A stretch of 64,000 nt of DNA, taken from NCBI GenBank assembly GCA_016926955.1, contig JAFGNN010000065.1, positions 1 through 64,000 of the forward strand. Reading direction: 5' to 3'. The stretch is from Spirochaetales bacterium. GTDB taxonomy: Bacteria; Spirochaetota; Spirochaetia; Treponematales; UBA12059. Positions 32,087 through 40,322 of this stretch are shown here, piece by piece (position 1 is the stretch's first letter; the number at the start of each line of letters is the position of its first letter). The translations under genes and the position numbers were made by a program. The notes under the pieces were generated by a model. The model did no database searches and was not told the origin of the DNA. It worked only from the letters and a program-made list of their open reading frames with translations.

Positions 32087-33393
32087 CGCGTTTCCTCCGG
32101 CGGACGTTTCATGGCGGTCGCGAAACATTGCGCGAGCGGTATCCGGGACGGGCAGGCGTAGGCGCAGGCGCCGCAGAGCGTGCACTCCCCGAGCCCCTCC
32201 GCCCTCATGTCCTGGAACAGCCCCTTCCCGTAAAGCTTGTGGAGACGCATCGGGTCCAGTCCTTCCGGACAGGCCTGAACGCAGACTCCGCACCTGACGC
32301 AAGCCCGCTCCGGTCGGGTCCTCGTTTCCTCGGCGGTCAGGGCGAGCACCATGGCCGTGGTCTTGGTGATCGGAATATCCAGATCGGGGCAAACGCGCCC
32401 TTCAAGGGCCCCGTCCAGAACGATGCGCTGTGGGGTATGCCTGAATCCTCCGCATTCCTCGAAGAGGGCTCCGATCGAGGTGCCGATCCTGGCTTTGAGG
32501 ATCGCGGGCGTCTTCACCGCGCCGCCCGCGACGAGCACGCAACGTTCGAGCGAGGGTTTCTCTTCGGCGACCGCCTCGTATACTTCGGCGAGCAGTGACG
32601 GAGCGATGAAGAAGGACCGCGTGGTCGAGGTCGTCACCCTGGCCTCGAGCAGCGCCGCGTCGATGCGTCCCGGAAGGTGCTGAGGGAACATGCGGGGTAC
32701 CGTGAACGCCTGTATGGGAGGTCCCTCGGAGCCTTTCACGCCATCCCAGGCCAGGGCGACGGAGGCATCGGCATCGTCGAAAACCGCGAAGGCGGACAGG
32801 GGCGCGAGAACCCGGCAGAGCATCTCGAACCCTTCTAGGACATTTTCCCGCCGCTCGGACAGGACCTGGACCTCGACCGGGTTCCGGGGCTCTCCGGTCA
32901 GCGCCGTAACCACGATGAGCTCGCACGGGCTCCCGTCCTCGAAGGCCGAAAGCGCCTCTGCGAGCGGGATGCCGTCGGACGCGCGCACGAGGCCGCGATC
33001 GCGGATGGCGCGCACGATCTCGTGGCGCTGCATGGAACGCCAGGGAGTGAGCCGCGGGGGCTTCCCGAGGCGCGAGAACGAGCCGGAAAGGGCGACCTCG
33101 ACGGCGTCGCACTCGACGCCTCCGGCCAGCCGGACACGGGAGACGCGGCGGACCAGGCCCGGCACCGGTGAATGGACGTCGGCGGACGCCCTTCCCTCGC
33201 CGCGTCCGAGAAGCTGGCCTTCCTCGACACGATCTCCCGGCCTCACGACGCAACGCGCCGGGGCGCCCGCGTGCTGACGCAGCGGCACCACGGCGATGGC
33301 GGGCAGATAGGCGTTTCTTGCTTGCTCGGTCAAGCGAACCGGCTCTCCGGCGATCAAGAGACCGCCGGTCCGGAAATTCCTGAGTCTTTTCAT
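32083..33393 (-). CDS. rnfC: Rnf complex subunit C, diverged
   Basis: A 436-residue peripheral subunit. The N-terminal RnfC_N barrel (VVPLRQHAGAPARCVVRPGDRVEEGQLLG), the SLBB segment (VLVAGGAVKTPAILKARIGTSIGALFEECGG) and two C-terminal 4Fe-4S motifs (CVRCGVCVQACP, CTLCGACAYACP) are well kept. The Rossmann-like part between them has lost its motifs: GLGGAGFPT reads VRASDGIPL, NxAECEP reads TALTGEP, and the YPxGGxKQL region is gone. Direct NAD(H)/FMN binding is therefore doubtful. It is upstream of rnfD with a four-base overlap. Confidence 0.92.
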   Translation of the reverse strand: MKRLRNFRTGGLLIAGEPVRLTEQARNAYLPAIAVVPLRQHAGAPARCVVRPGDRVEEGQLLGRGEGRASADVHSPVPGLVRRVSRVRLAGGVECDAVEVALSGSFSRLGKPPRLTPWRSMQRHEIVRAIRDRGLVRASDGIPLAEALSAFEDGSPCELIVVTALTGEPRNPVEVQVLSERRENVLEGFEMLCRVLAPLSAFAVFDDADASVALAWDGVKGSEGPPIQAFTVPRMFPQHLPGRIDAALLEARVTTSTTRSFFIAPSLLAEVYEAVAEEKPSLERCVLVAGGAVKTPAILKARIGTSIGALFEECGGFRHTPQRIVLDGALEGRVCPDLDIPITKTTAMVLALTAEETRTRPERACVRCGVCVQACPEGLDPMRLHKLYGKGLFQDMRAEGLGECTLCGACAYACPSRIPLAQCFATAMKRPPEETR

Positions 33394-34958
33394 GCTGCTT
33401 CCCGGACCTTTCCCGAAGCCGCCTCGGCGACGGCTCTAGCCAACAGGTTCGCGCCGCCCGAGGCGGCGAAGGGGACGAGGGCGAGTATATAAACGAGAAT
33501 TTCGATCAAGGCAAGGCGTCGCGGGGCGCCGGGGCCGTCGAGCGCCTCGAGCCTGACGCCTGCGTTCCCGCCGGCCTCGACGAGGAGCGCCTCCACGGAT
33601 CCCGGAGGAAAGGTCGCGTCCGAAGGATCGGAAACCGTCGCGAGCGCGGCCGCCGCTGGCTCCACGAGCCCTCCCTCCCCTCGCCGGAAACCCTGCATCG
33701 CGATCGGCTCGTTCGAGCCGTAGACGGAGTCGCCGAGCCGCTCGTACAGAACGCTCCGCTGGAACGCCGCGTGGGCAGCGGCGTCGGCCAGGTCCGGAAG
33801 ACGCGAAACGGAAGGATCAAGGGCGAGCGCGGCAGTGAGCGGAATTCCGGATCCGGTCTTCGACGGACGCTCCACGGGCACGGGTATCGGGATGCCGCCC
33901 GCGTTCCCGCCGCCGGGTCCCGGACCGCCCGCGTACGAGAGTGGAAGCGCGAGCAATGCAAGCAGGGCTATAGCCGGGGATAGCGGAGCGAAGGCGTTGG
34001 CGGTCTTGCGCCTCGTACGGGATACTATCGGGACGGGCGTGAAGGAATTCCGGCCCTCCCTCTTCCGCTCCATGGAGCGGAAGCCCGCGACGGCCTCGAA
34101 GGCCGCGGCCTGGGCGAGCGCGCAGAGCGAGGCGACGGGTATCAGGTCAGGTTCCATGACTGCCAGGATGACGACTGCCGCGAGCATGCTGCCTCCGGCG
34201 GCGCCGAGCAGGCTCCCGAGTCGGTCCAGCGCTCGTGCGACAAGAGGTCCGCGCGCTTCGGAGTGGCGGTAGGGAAGCAGGCCGCTAACCCGGGCTCCCG
34301 CGAGCGAGGCAAGCAGGGCGACCGCGGTGGCGGGAGCGCCGCCCGCCCACCAGAGCGGAGCCCAGACCAGGGAACCGAGCAGGCGCTCGCTCCGGCGGCG
34401 GCGCGAAGAGAAGGTCGATACCAGCGCGAAAGCGGCCGGCAGGGTCCAGAGGAAGCGCGCCCGCGGCGCGCCGCGCTCGGCCACCATCCATGAACGCTCG
34501 CCGCCCGGCCCCAGAGCCCGTTCCAGGGCTTTCCGCGCCGCGTTCTCTGACGATGCCGCGTACAGGACGTGCCAGGACCTGTCGCCCGAGCGTACCGTAA
34601 AATAGCGCGCGAGGCCATCCAGCCAGGGATCGCGCCGGGGATCGCCCGGAACGAGGCGCCGCGCGGCTTCGAGGAAGGGGACGGTCACGACGCGCTCGAA
34701 ATCCGCCAAGAGCACGGTCTGGCTCGATTCGGATACCACGTCAGCGATTCCGGCGCCCGACAGCGCCGCAAGGGCCTCATCGAGAGCCGGCGAACCGGGA
34801 GCCTCCGCGGAAGCGGCGACGAGAACCATGACCCGGCCCGGCCAGGGCGACGCCGCGCTGGTCGAATGCGGGGCCAGGGCGCATCCCGCTATGGCCAAGG
34901 CGAGCGCCGCGCTGGCCGCGGCCGCGAGCCTCACCGGCTTGCCGTCAAGCTCCCTCAT
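33390..34958 (-). CDS. Unrecognised membrane lipoprotein heading the rnf operon
   Basis: A 522-residue protein I cannot assign. A signal sequence ends in AIAGC, a plausible lipobox (Cys about 26 from ATG). A ~130-residue domain follows, then a cluster of about four to five membrane helices (residues ~160-300), another helix near 330, and a ~150-residue domain with Pro/Gly-rich start. A C-terminal helix (IEILVYILALVPFAASGG) ends it. It overlaps rnfC by four bases and is therefore probably a partner or extra subunit of the Rnf complex. ATG 34958 is preferred; GTG 34964 is the track start. Confidence 0.75.
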   Translation of the reverse strand: MRELDGKPVRLAAAASAALALAIAGCALAPHSTSAASPWPGRVMVLVAASAEAPGSPALDEALAALSGAGIADVVSESSQTVLLADFERVVTVPFLEAARRLVPGDPRRDPWLDGLARYFTVRSGDRSWHVLYAASSENAARKALERALGPGGERSWMVAERGAPRARFLWTLPAAFALVSTFSSRRRRSERLLGSLVWAPLWWAGGAPATAVALLASLAGARVSGLLPYRHSEARGPLVARALDRLGSLLGAAGGSMLAAVVILAVMEPDLIPVASLCALAQAAAFEAVAGFRSMERKREGRNSFTPVPIVSRTRRKTANAFAPLSPAIALLALLALPLSYAGGPGPGGGNAGGIPIPVPVERPSKTGSGIPLTAALALDPSVSRLPDLADAAAHAAFQRSVLYERLGDSVYGSNEPIAMQGFRRGEGGLVEPAAAALATVSDPSDATFPPGSVEALLVEAGGNAGVRLEALDGPGAPRRLALIEILVYILALVPFAASGGANLLARAVAEAASGKVREAA

Positions 34959-34970
34959 GCTCACTCGGGT

Positions 34971-35459
34971 CTACAGGCGGTAGAATGCCAGGGTTATGAA
35001 AAACCCGAGCAGCGCCCCGACGAGTACCTGGGGGAAGGTGTGCCCGTGCACTTCCTTGACGGGATGAAACGAAACGCCGATCCGCTCGCGGACGTCCTTG
35101 CCGAACTGGTTGAAAGCCCTGGCCTGAAGCCCCGAGGCGCGACGGACACCCATCGCGTCGCGGATGACCACGAGGGCGAAGAAGAAGGAAAGCATGAACA
35201 CCGGCGAGTCGATGCCGGATTCGAACGCTATGGAGGTGGAAATGGAGACGGCGAGGGAGGAATGGCTCGACGGCATGCCTCCCGTGCGCCAGAGCAAGGT
35301 TTCGATCAGGTCTTTGACGGATCCGGCCCGTCGACGTAGCACCGCGATCGCCGCCTTGATGAACTGGGCGGTGAACATGCTCATTACGGCGGCGAGGAAT
35401 ATGGGGCTTTCCATGAAGGCCCGCAGGCCTGCGAACGAGAGGCTCTGGTCGTTGGGCAT
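34971..35459 (-). CDS. Divergent PAP2-family (DUF212) membrane protein
   Basis: A 162-residue membrane protein with about four helices. GGMPSSHSSLAVSIS, VIRDAMGVRRASGLQARAFNQF and KEVHGHTFPQVLVGALLG are the diagnostic blocks of the divergent PAP2 family, presumed phosphatases of lipid phosphates. The track frame starts at 35693, but ATG 35459 (MPNDQSLSF) gives the family N-terminus. It lies 12 bases upstream of the rnf-associated membrane gene and may be the first gene of that leftward operon. Confidence 0.88.
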   Translation of the reverse strand: MPNDQSLSFAGLRAFMESPIFLAAVMSMFTAQFIKAAIAVLRRRAGSVKDLIETLLWRTGGMPSSHSSLAVSISTSIAFESGIDSPVFMLSFFFALVVIRDAMGVRRASGLQARAFNQFGKDVRERIGVSFHPVKEVHGHTFPQVLVGALLGFFITLAFYRL

Positions 35460-35509
35460 CGCGGTACTTTCCCGCACGAGGCGCCGATTGTCAAGATGCG
35501 CAGACACGC

Positions 35510-35545
35510 TTGACCTTGCCCCCTGGCCCGTCGTAGCCTCATAAG
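35510..35545 (+). promoter_or_regulatory. Promoter of the pseudouridine synthase gene, apparently leaderless
   Basis: Two registers are possible: TTGACC (35510)-18-TAGCCT (35534-35539), or TTGCCC (35516)-18-CATAAG (35540-35545). Either puts the transcript start at or within a few bases of GTG 35545 or ATG 35551. No Shine-Dalgarno precedes either codon. A TTGACA on the opposite strand at 35489-35494 may serve the leftward operon. Confidence 0.45.
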
Positions 35546-35550
35546 TGCTT

Positions 35551-36498
35551 ATGGAGAAAAGCGATCCGATCATCCTCGTCGCGGGCCCCGACGACGGGGG
35601 CAAACGGCTCGACCGGGTCGCCCGGGGGCTGCTCGGCTCCGTGCCGCTCTCCGCCGTGTTCCGCGGCATCCGTACCGGAGATATCAGGCTCAATGGCCGC
35701 CGTTCGGCGAACGACGCCCGGCTCGTCCCCGGGGACGAAATCCGGATCTCGGGACGCTACGCGGAGAGCCTGCGCGCCGCTCCCTCGGGCAGGCCCGAAG
35801 CCTCGACAGTCCCGCGAGTCCTCCCGGACGTGCTTGGCCGTACTCGGGACTTGGTCTTCGTCTCCAAGCCGCGCGGCATGCTGAGCCATGGCGCCGGAGG
35901 CCTTGACGAGCTCGCGGCGGACATACTCGGGCCCCTCCCGGAAATCTCGCTGGCTTTCCGCCCCGCCCCCCTGCACCGCCTCGACAGGAACACGAGCGGC
36001 GTCGTGGCGATTTCCGCCAGCATACGGGGTGCCCGGGCCTTCTCCGCCGCCCTGCGCGACGGGCGGGTGTCGAAACGCTACCTCGCCCTGGTCGAGGGTC
36101 GGCTCGACGGCCCCGAAGACTGGAGCGCGCCGCTCGAACGCGACGGAACCCGGAAAATCACGATGGCCGCCCGCGATGCGGGGAAAGCCGCCTCCACGTT
36201 CGCCGAACCCGTCGCTTGCGACGGCCGGCTCACCCTCGCCCTCGTCTCCATCGGCACCGGAGTGACCCACCAGATCAGGGCCCACGCCGCCCTCGCCGGC
36301 CATCCGCTCGCGGGCGACCTGAAATATGGAGGAAAGCCCTTCCCCGGCGGGTATGTCCTCCATGCCTGGGCGCTGGACCTTCCCGCGGACCTCGGCTGCG
36401 AAACGCCCGCGGCGGTTCGGGCGCCCCTTCCCCCGGCCGCGCTCGAGGCGCTCGCCGCCCGATTCGGAAGCCAAGCGCTCGCGCCGTTCGCCCGCTGA
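35551..36498 (+). CDS. RluA-family pseudouridine synthase
   Basis: A 315-residue enzyme that isomerises uridine in rRNA or tRNA. An N-terminal S4-type RNA-binding domain (residues about 14-70: KRLDRVARGLLG, LNGRRSANDARLVPGDEIRI) precedes the catalytic domain. Its active-site motif is PLHRLDRNTSGVV, with the catalytic Asp in HRLDR. RVSKRYLALVEG, GVTHQIRAHAALAGHPLAGDLKYGG and the C-terminal LPxxL region also fit. Which uridine is modified cannot be told. ATG 35551 is two codons inside the track start (GTG 35545). Confidence 0.93.
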   Translation: MEKSDPIILVAGPDDGGKRLDRVARGLLGSVPLSAVFRGIRTGDIRLNGRRSANDARLVPGDEIRISGRYAESLRAAPSGRPEASTVPRVLPDVLGRTRDLVFVSKPRGMLSHGAGGLDELAADILGPLPEISLAFRPAPLHRLDRNTSGVVAISASIRGARAFSAALRDGRVSKRYLALVEGRLDGPEDWSAPLERDGTRKITMAARDAGKAASTFAEPVACDGRLTLALVSIGTGVTHQIRAHAALAGHPLAGDLKYGGKPFPGGYVLHAWALDLPADLGCETPAAVRAPLPPAALEALAARFGSQALAPFAR

Positions 36499-36533
36499 CC
36501 CGATCGATTTCCCCGCGCGATCCGATTCCGCGC

Positions 36534-36563
36534 TTGATCGACGGCGCCGGACGGACGTATCTT
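36534..36563 (+). promoter_or_regulatory. hflKC promoter
   Basis: TTGATC (36534-36539), 18-base spacer, TATCTT (36558-36563). Transcription would begin about 25 bases before the hflK AAAGGAGG ribosome-binding site and start. Confidence 0.6.
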
Positions 36564-36594
36564 TGCCCTGGCTCAATCGAGAAAGGAGGCACGA

Positions 36595-37566
36595 ATGGCG
36601 GAACGCAACGTCACGCCGCCGCGCTTGCCGATCAAGGTCGGGACCATCGTCCTCGTGCTGGTCGCCCTCGCGGCGCTCGGGTTCCTCGGAACCAGCGTCT
36701 TCGTGGTGGACCAGACCGAACAGGCGGTCGTCACGACCCTCGGCAAATTCACCAGAATCGCGGAAGCGGGATTGCACTGGAAGGCGCCCTTCGGCATACA
36801 GCGCAACTACAACGTCAAGACTAAGGTGGTGCAGACCGAGCAATTCGGCTTCCGCACGGAGCAGGCCGGAATCCAGACCATGTACTCCAATGCGCTCTAC
36901 CCCGAAGAATCCACGATGCTCACCGGCGACCTCAACATTGTCGACGTCGAGTGGATCATCCAGTACCGCATCGAGGACCCGCGCGCCTGGCAGTTCAACG
37001 TCGAGGAGCGCCACCGCACCATCCGCGACATCTCGCAGTCGGTCATCAACAAGCTGGTGGGAGACAGGACCATCCTGGACGTCATCGGCTCCGAACGGCT
37101 CAACATCGAGTCGCAGGGCCTCGAGCTGATGAACGAAACCTTCGGCCGCTACGGCATGGGCATCAAGGTCATCGCTGTCAAGCTCCAGAACATCGTGCCG
37201 CCCGCCGGCGTGCAGGCCGCCTTCGAGGACGTCAACAAGGCCATCCAGGACATGAACCGCCTGATCAACGAAGGGAAGGAAGCCTACAACACCGAGATCC
37301 CGAAGGCCCGCGGCGAGGCCGACCGCATCGAGCAGGTGGCCCTGGGCTACGCTACCGAGCGCGTCAATAAGGCGCGCGGCGACGTCGCCCGCTTCGACGC
37401 CGTCTGGGCGGAGTACGTCAAGGCTCCCGCGGTCACCCGCGAGCGGCTCTATTACGAGATGATCGAGCAGGTCTTCGGTTCCGACTCCGACGTCGACCTC
37501 ATCGACAGCGAGCTCGGCAACTTCCTGCCGATCAAGACCCTCGGCGCGGACGGAGGCACCCGATGA
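36595..37566 (+). CDS. hflK: HflK, SPFH-domain membrane protease regulator
   Basis: A 323-residue protein with one N-terminal membrane helix (residues about 15-37) and an SPFH/prohibitin domain (VFVVDQTEQAVVTTLGKFTRIAEAGLHWKAPF onward), then a long charged helix. With HflC it forms a membrane cage around FtsH and limits its access to membrane substrates. It starts at ATG 36595 with a near-perfect AAAGGAGG. It overlaps hflC by four bases. Confidence 0.96.
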   Translation: MAERNVTPPRLPIKVGTIVLVLVALAALGFLGTSVFVVDQTEQAVVTTLGKFTRIAEAGLHWKAPFGIQRNYNVKTKVVQTEQFGFRTEQAGIQTMYSNALYPEESTMLTGDLNIVDVEWIIQYRIEDPRAWQFNVEERHRTIRDISQSVINKLVGDRTILDVIGSERLNIESQGLELMNETFGRYGMGIKVIAVKLQNIVPPAGVQAAFEDVNKAIQDMNRLINEGKEAYNTEIPKARGEADRIEQVALGYATERVNKARGDVARFDAVWAEYVKAPAVTRERLYYEMIEQVFGSDSDVDLIDSELGNFLPIKTLGADGGTR

Positions 37567-38543
37567 AGAAGCTCGTCATCGCGCTCGCGGCCATCGTCGC
37601 GCTTGTCGTCGCGTTCCTGGCCATCGGTCCCTTCTTCGTCCTCTACGAGGGACAGCAGGCCGTGGTCGTCCGCCTCGGCCAGATCGTGGCGACCCATACG
37701 GAGGCCGGGCTGAAATTCAAGAGCCCGTTCGTCGACAACGTCGTCGTGTACTCCAAGAAAATATTGCCCTGGGACGGGGAGCCGCAGCGCATCCCCACCA
37801 AGGAAAACCAGTTCATCTTCGTGGACATGACGGCGCGCTGGCGCATCGCCGACCCGATCAAGTTCTACGAGTCCGTCACGACGATCAACGACGCGTACGG
37901 CAGGCTCGACGACGTCATCGACAGCGCGGTCCGCACCATCATCAGCAAGAATTTCCTCCGCGAAGCGGTCCGGAATTCCAACGTCATCATGGAATCGACG
38001 AACGTCGAGACCTTCGAGACCGGCGACGCCGCCGACTCCGACAGCCTCAGGCAGCTCACCCAGACCGAGTCCACCTTCGAGCTCATCGAGAAGGGCCGCG
38101 AGCGGCTCTCCAACGACATGCTCGCGGAGGTCGGACGGCTGGTGCCGGAATACGGCATCGAGGTGATCGACGTGGTGCCGCGCCAGATCAAGTACTCGGA
38201 GGAGCTGACCGAGAGCGTCTACAGCCGCATGATCAAGGAGCGCAACCAGATCGCCCAGGCCTTCCGGAGCCTCGGCGAGGGCAAGAAGGCCGAATGGCTC
38301 GGCAAGCTCGAGAACGAGCAGCGCACCATACTCTCCGGCGCCTACGAGAAGGCCGAGACGCTGAAGGGCGCCGCGGACGCGGAGGCGACCGCCATCTACG
38401 CGCGGAGCTACGGCCGCGACCCGGCCTTCTACTCGTTCTGGCGCGCCCTCGAATCGTACAAGCAGACCATGCCGAGCTTCTCGAAGACCATCTCGACCGA
38501 GCTGGACTACTTCAAGTTCCTCTACGGCCCGTCGGGCCGCTAG
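37563..38543 (+). CDS. hflC: HflC, SPFH-domain membrane protease regulator
   Basis: A 326-residue partner of HflK. It has an N-terminal membrane helix (residues 3-25), the SPFH domain (FFVLYEGQQAVVVRLGQIVATHTEAGLKFKSPFVDNV), and the HflC-specific SEELTESVYSRMIKERNQIAQAFRSLGEGKKAEWLGKLE, where HflC proteins have the RxxxxAxxxRxxGxxxA helix. AEATAIYARSYGRDPAFYSFWRALESYK is also typical. It is translationally coupled to hflK and followed by a strong terminator. Confidence 0.96.
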   Translation: MKKLVIALAAIVALVVAFLAIGPFFVLYEGQQAVVVRLGQIVATHTEAGLKFKSPFVDNVVVYSKKILPWDGEPQRIPTKENQFIFVDMTARWRIADPIKFYESVTTINDAYGRLDDVIDSAVRTIISKNFLREAVRNSNVIMESTNVETFETGDAADSDSLRQLTQTESTFELIEKGRERLSNDMLAEVGRLVPEYGIEVIDVVPRQIKYSEELTESVYSRMIKERNQIAQAFRSLGEGKKAEWLGKLENEQRTILSGAYEKAETLKGAADAEATAIYARSYGRDPAFYSFWRALESYKQTMPSFSKTISTELDYFKFLYGPSGR

Positions 38544-38564
38544 GCTCCCCCAACGGCACCCTGG

Positions 38565-38591
38565 CCGCCCGCGTTTGCGGGCGGCTTTTTC
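38565..38591 (+). terminator. Intrinsic terminator of hflKC
   Basis: GCCGCCCGC (38565-38573) pairs with GCGGGCGGC (38578-38586) over a GTTT loop, followed by five T residues. Confidence 0.94.
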
Positions 38592-38624
38592 GTCCCCGGC
38601 CGCGCTCGGCACGGGACCGGAGCT

Positions 38625-38653
38625 TGAGGATGGCGCAGCGTTGCACTAAACTT
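38625..38653 (+). promoter_or_regulatory. Adenylate cyclase operon promoter, apparently leaderless
   Basis: TTGAGG (38625-38630), 17-base spacer, TAAACT (38648-38653). The ATG at 38661 begins eight bases beyond the -10 box, where transcription should start, and no Shine-Dalgarno is present. Confidence 0.65.
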
Positions 38654-38660
38654 CCGCTCA

Positions 38661-40322
38661 ATGAGCATACGCCTCAAGATACTCCTCGTCGTCCTCCCGA
38701 TCCTCGTCGCCGCCATCCTGATAGGCGGCGCCTCGAGCTTCTTCTCGGCCTCGAGCGCCGTCACACGGCTGGCCACCGACTTCCTCGGCTTCAAGGCCTA
38801 CGAAATCGAGAAGTACGCGGAAAGCCAATGGAACCTGCTGGTCGAGAACGACGCCGCCGCCCGTCCCGAGATGATGGACGCCGCCAAGGCCGCGGTCGAA
38901 TCATTCGCGATGTCGGTGGTCCGTTCGGAAACCGAGCTCGTGTTCGCGGTGGACAGGACCGGCTCGCCCGTCATGCGGAGCGGGCCGCTCGTGCCGACCG
39001 AGGCGGAGCGCGAGGCGCTCGCGGCCCTCGCGGAGGCGGGAGCCCAGTCCTTCGTCGAGTTCACGCTCGAAGGAACCGCCCGCGTCGGCGCCACCTTCCG
39101 CTTCGGGCCCTTCGACTGGTTCGTCGTGGCCAGCGAGCGGCGCGACGCGTTCTACTCCGACGTCAACGCCATCGCCCGCCAGTCCGTCGTCATCCTGGCC
39201 GGCAGCGTCGTCGTCGCCATCCTGCTGCTTCTCCTCTTCGTCGGCTACCTGGTCAAGCCGCTCGAGTCGGTCGTGGTCGCCATGCGGAAGATCATCGGCT
39301 CGAACGAGCTGTCCGGACGCGTGGTCGTGGCCTACGACGACGAGATCGGGCACCTTTCGCATACCTTCAACGTAATGCTCGGCGCGCTGGACCAGGCTTA
39401 TTCGCGCATCAAGCGCTACGCCTTCGAGGCGGTCCTGTCCCAGAAGAAGGAAACCAAGATCCGCAACCTCTTCCAGCTCTACGTGCCGAAGGAGGTCATA
39501 GACCAGGTGTTCGCCAATCCGGAGGAGGCCCTCATCGGCGACGACCGGGTGGTCGCTACCCTATTCTCCGACATACGCGGCTTCACCTCCATCAGCGAGG
39601 CCATGGCGCCCTACGACCTGGTGAGCTCGCTCAACCGCTATTTCGAGATCATGGTCGACGTGATAGCCGCGCGGAACGGCATAGTGGACAAGTACATCGG
39701 CGACGCCATCATGGCCTTCTGGGGCGCTCCGGTGAAGCGCGACGACGACGCCTACCAGTCGGTGCTGGCGGGGCTCGAAATGACCGAGGCCCTCGACCAT
39801 TTCAACGAGCTACAACGTCGCGACGGCCAGCCCGAATTCCACATCGGCGTCGGCATCAGCTACGGAGTCGTGACGGTCGGCAACATCGGCTGCGACAAAA
39901 AGATGAACTACACGGTCATCGGCGACAACGTCAACCTTGCGAGCCGCCTCGAGGGCCAGACCAAGGAATACCGGCAACCGCTCCTGATTTCCGAATCCGT
40001 CCACTACAAGGTAAAGGACCTGCTCCCCTGCCGCCTGCTGGACAAGGTGGCGGTTAAAGGGAAAAAGCAGGGCGTGCGCATCTATACGGTTCGCAAGGAG
40101 CTTGACGAGCTGGAGCAGGAAGGCTGGAAGGTCCACGCCGAGGCCTGCGACCACTATTGGTCCCTGCGCTTCCGCGAGGCTGCGGACGGGTTCCGGGAGG
40201 CAGCCAGGCTGCTCGGGCCCGAGGACTATCCTTCCAACGAGCTCTTGCGGCGCGCCGAGGCCTATGCCCGGAAGCCGCCGCCCGACGACTGGGACGGGGT
40301 GGAGGTCCTAACCCACAAATGA
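38661..40322 (+). CDS. Membrane class III adenylate cyclase
   Basis: A 553-residue sensor-type cyclase. TM1 (residues 5-27), an extracytoplasmic sensing domain (~30-173), TM2 (174-198), a HAMP-like linker (~198-250), then the cyclase domain (~295-470). Metal Asp residues are D304 (LFSDIRGFT) and D348 (GDAIMAFWG). K344 in VDKYIGD and the Asp in VIGDNVNLASRLEG predict ATP rather than GTP as substrate, and the N and R of NLASR stabilise the transition state. A ~75-residue helical tail follows. It is the first gene of a five-gene overlapping operon. Confidence 0.93.
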   Translation: MSIRLKILLVVLPILVAAILIGGASSFFSASSAVTRLATDFLGFKAYEIEKYAESQWNLLVENDAAARPEMMDAAKAAVESFAMSVVRSETELVFAVDRTGSPVMRSGPLVPTEAEREALAALAEAGAQSFVEFTLEGTARVGATFRFGPFDWFVVASERRDAFYSDVNAIARQSVVILAGSVVVAILLLLLFVGYLVKPLESVVVAMRKIIGSNELSGRVVVAYDDEIGHLSHTFNVMLGALDQAYSRIKRYAFEAVLSQKKETKIRNLFQLYVPKEVIDQVFANPEEALIGDDRVVATLFSDIRGFTSISEAMAPYDLVSSLNRYFEIMVDVIAARNGIVDKYIGDAIMAFWGAPVKRDDDAYQSVLAGLEMTEALDHFNELQRRDGQPEFHIGVGISYGVVTVGNIGCDKKMNYTVIGDNVNLASRLEGQTKEYRQPLLISESVHYKVKDLLPCRLLDKVAVKGKKQGVRIYTVRKELDELEQEGWKVHAEACDHYWSLRFREAADGFREAARLLGPEDYPSNELLRRAEAYARKPPPDDWDGVEVLTHK

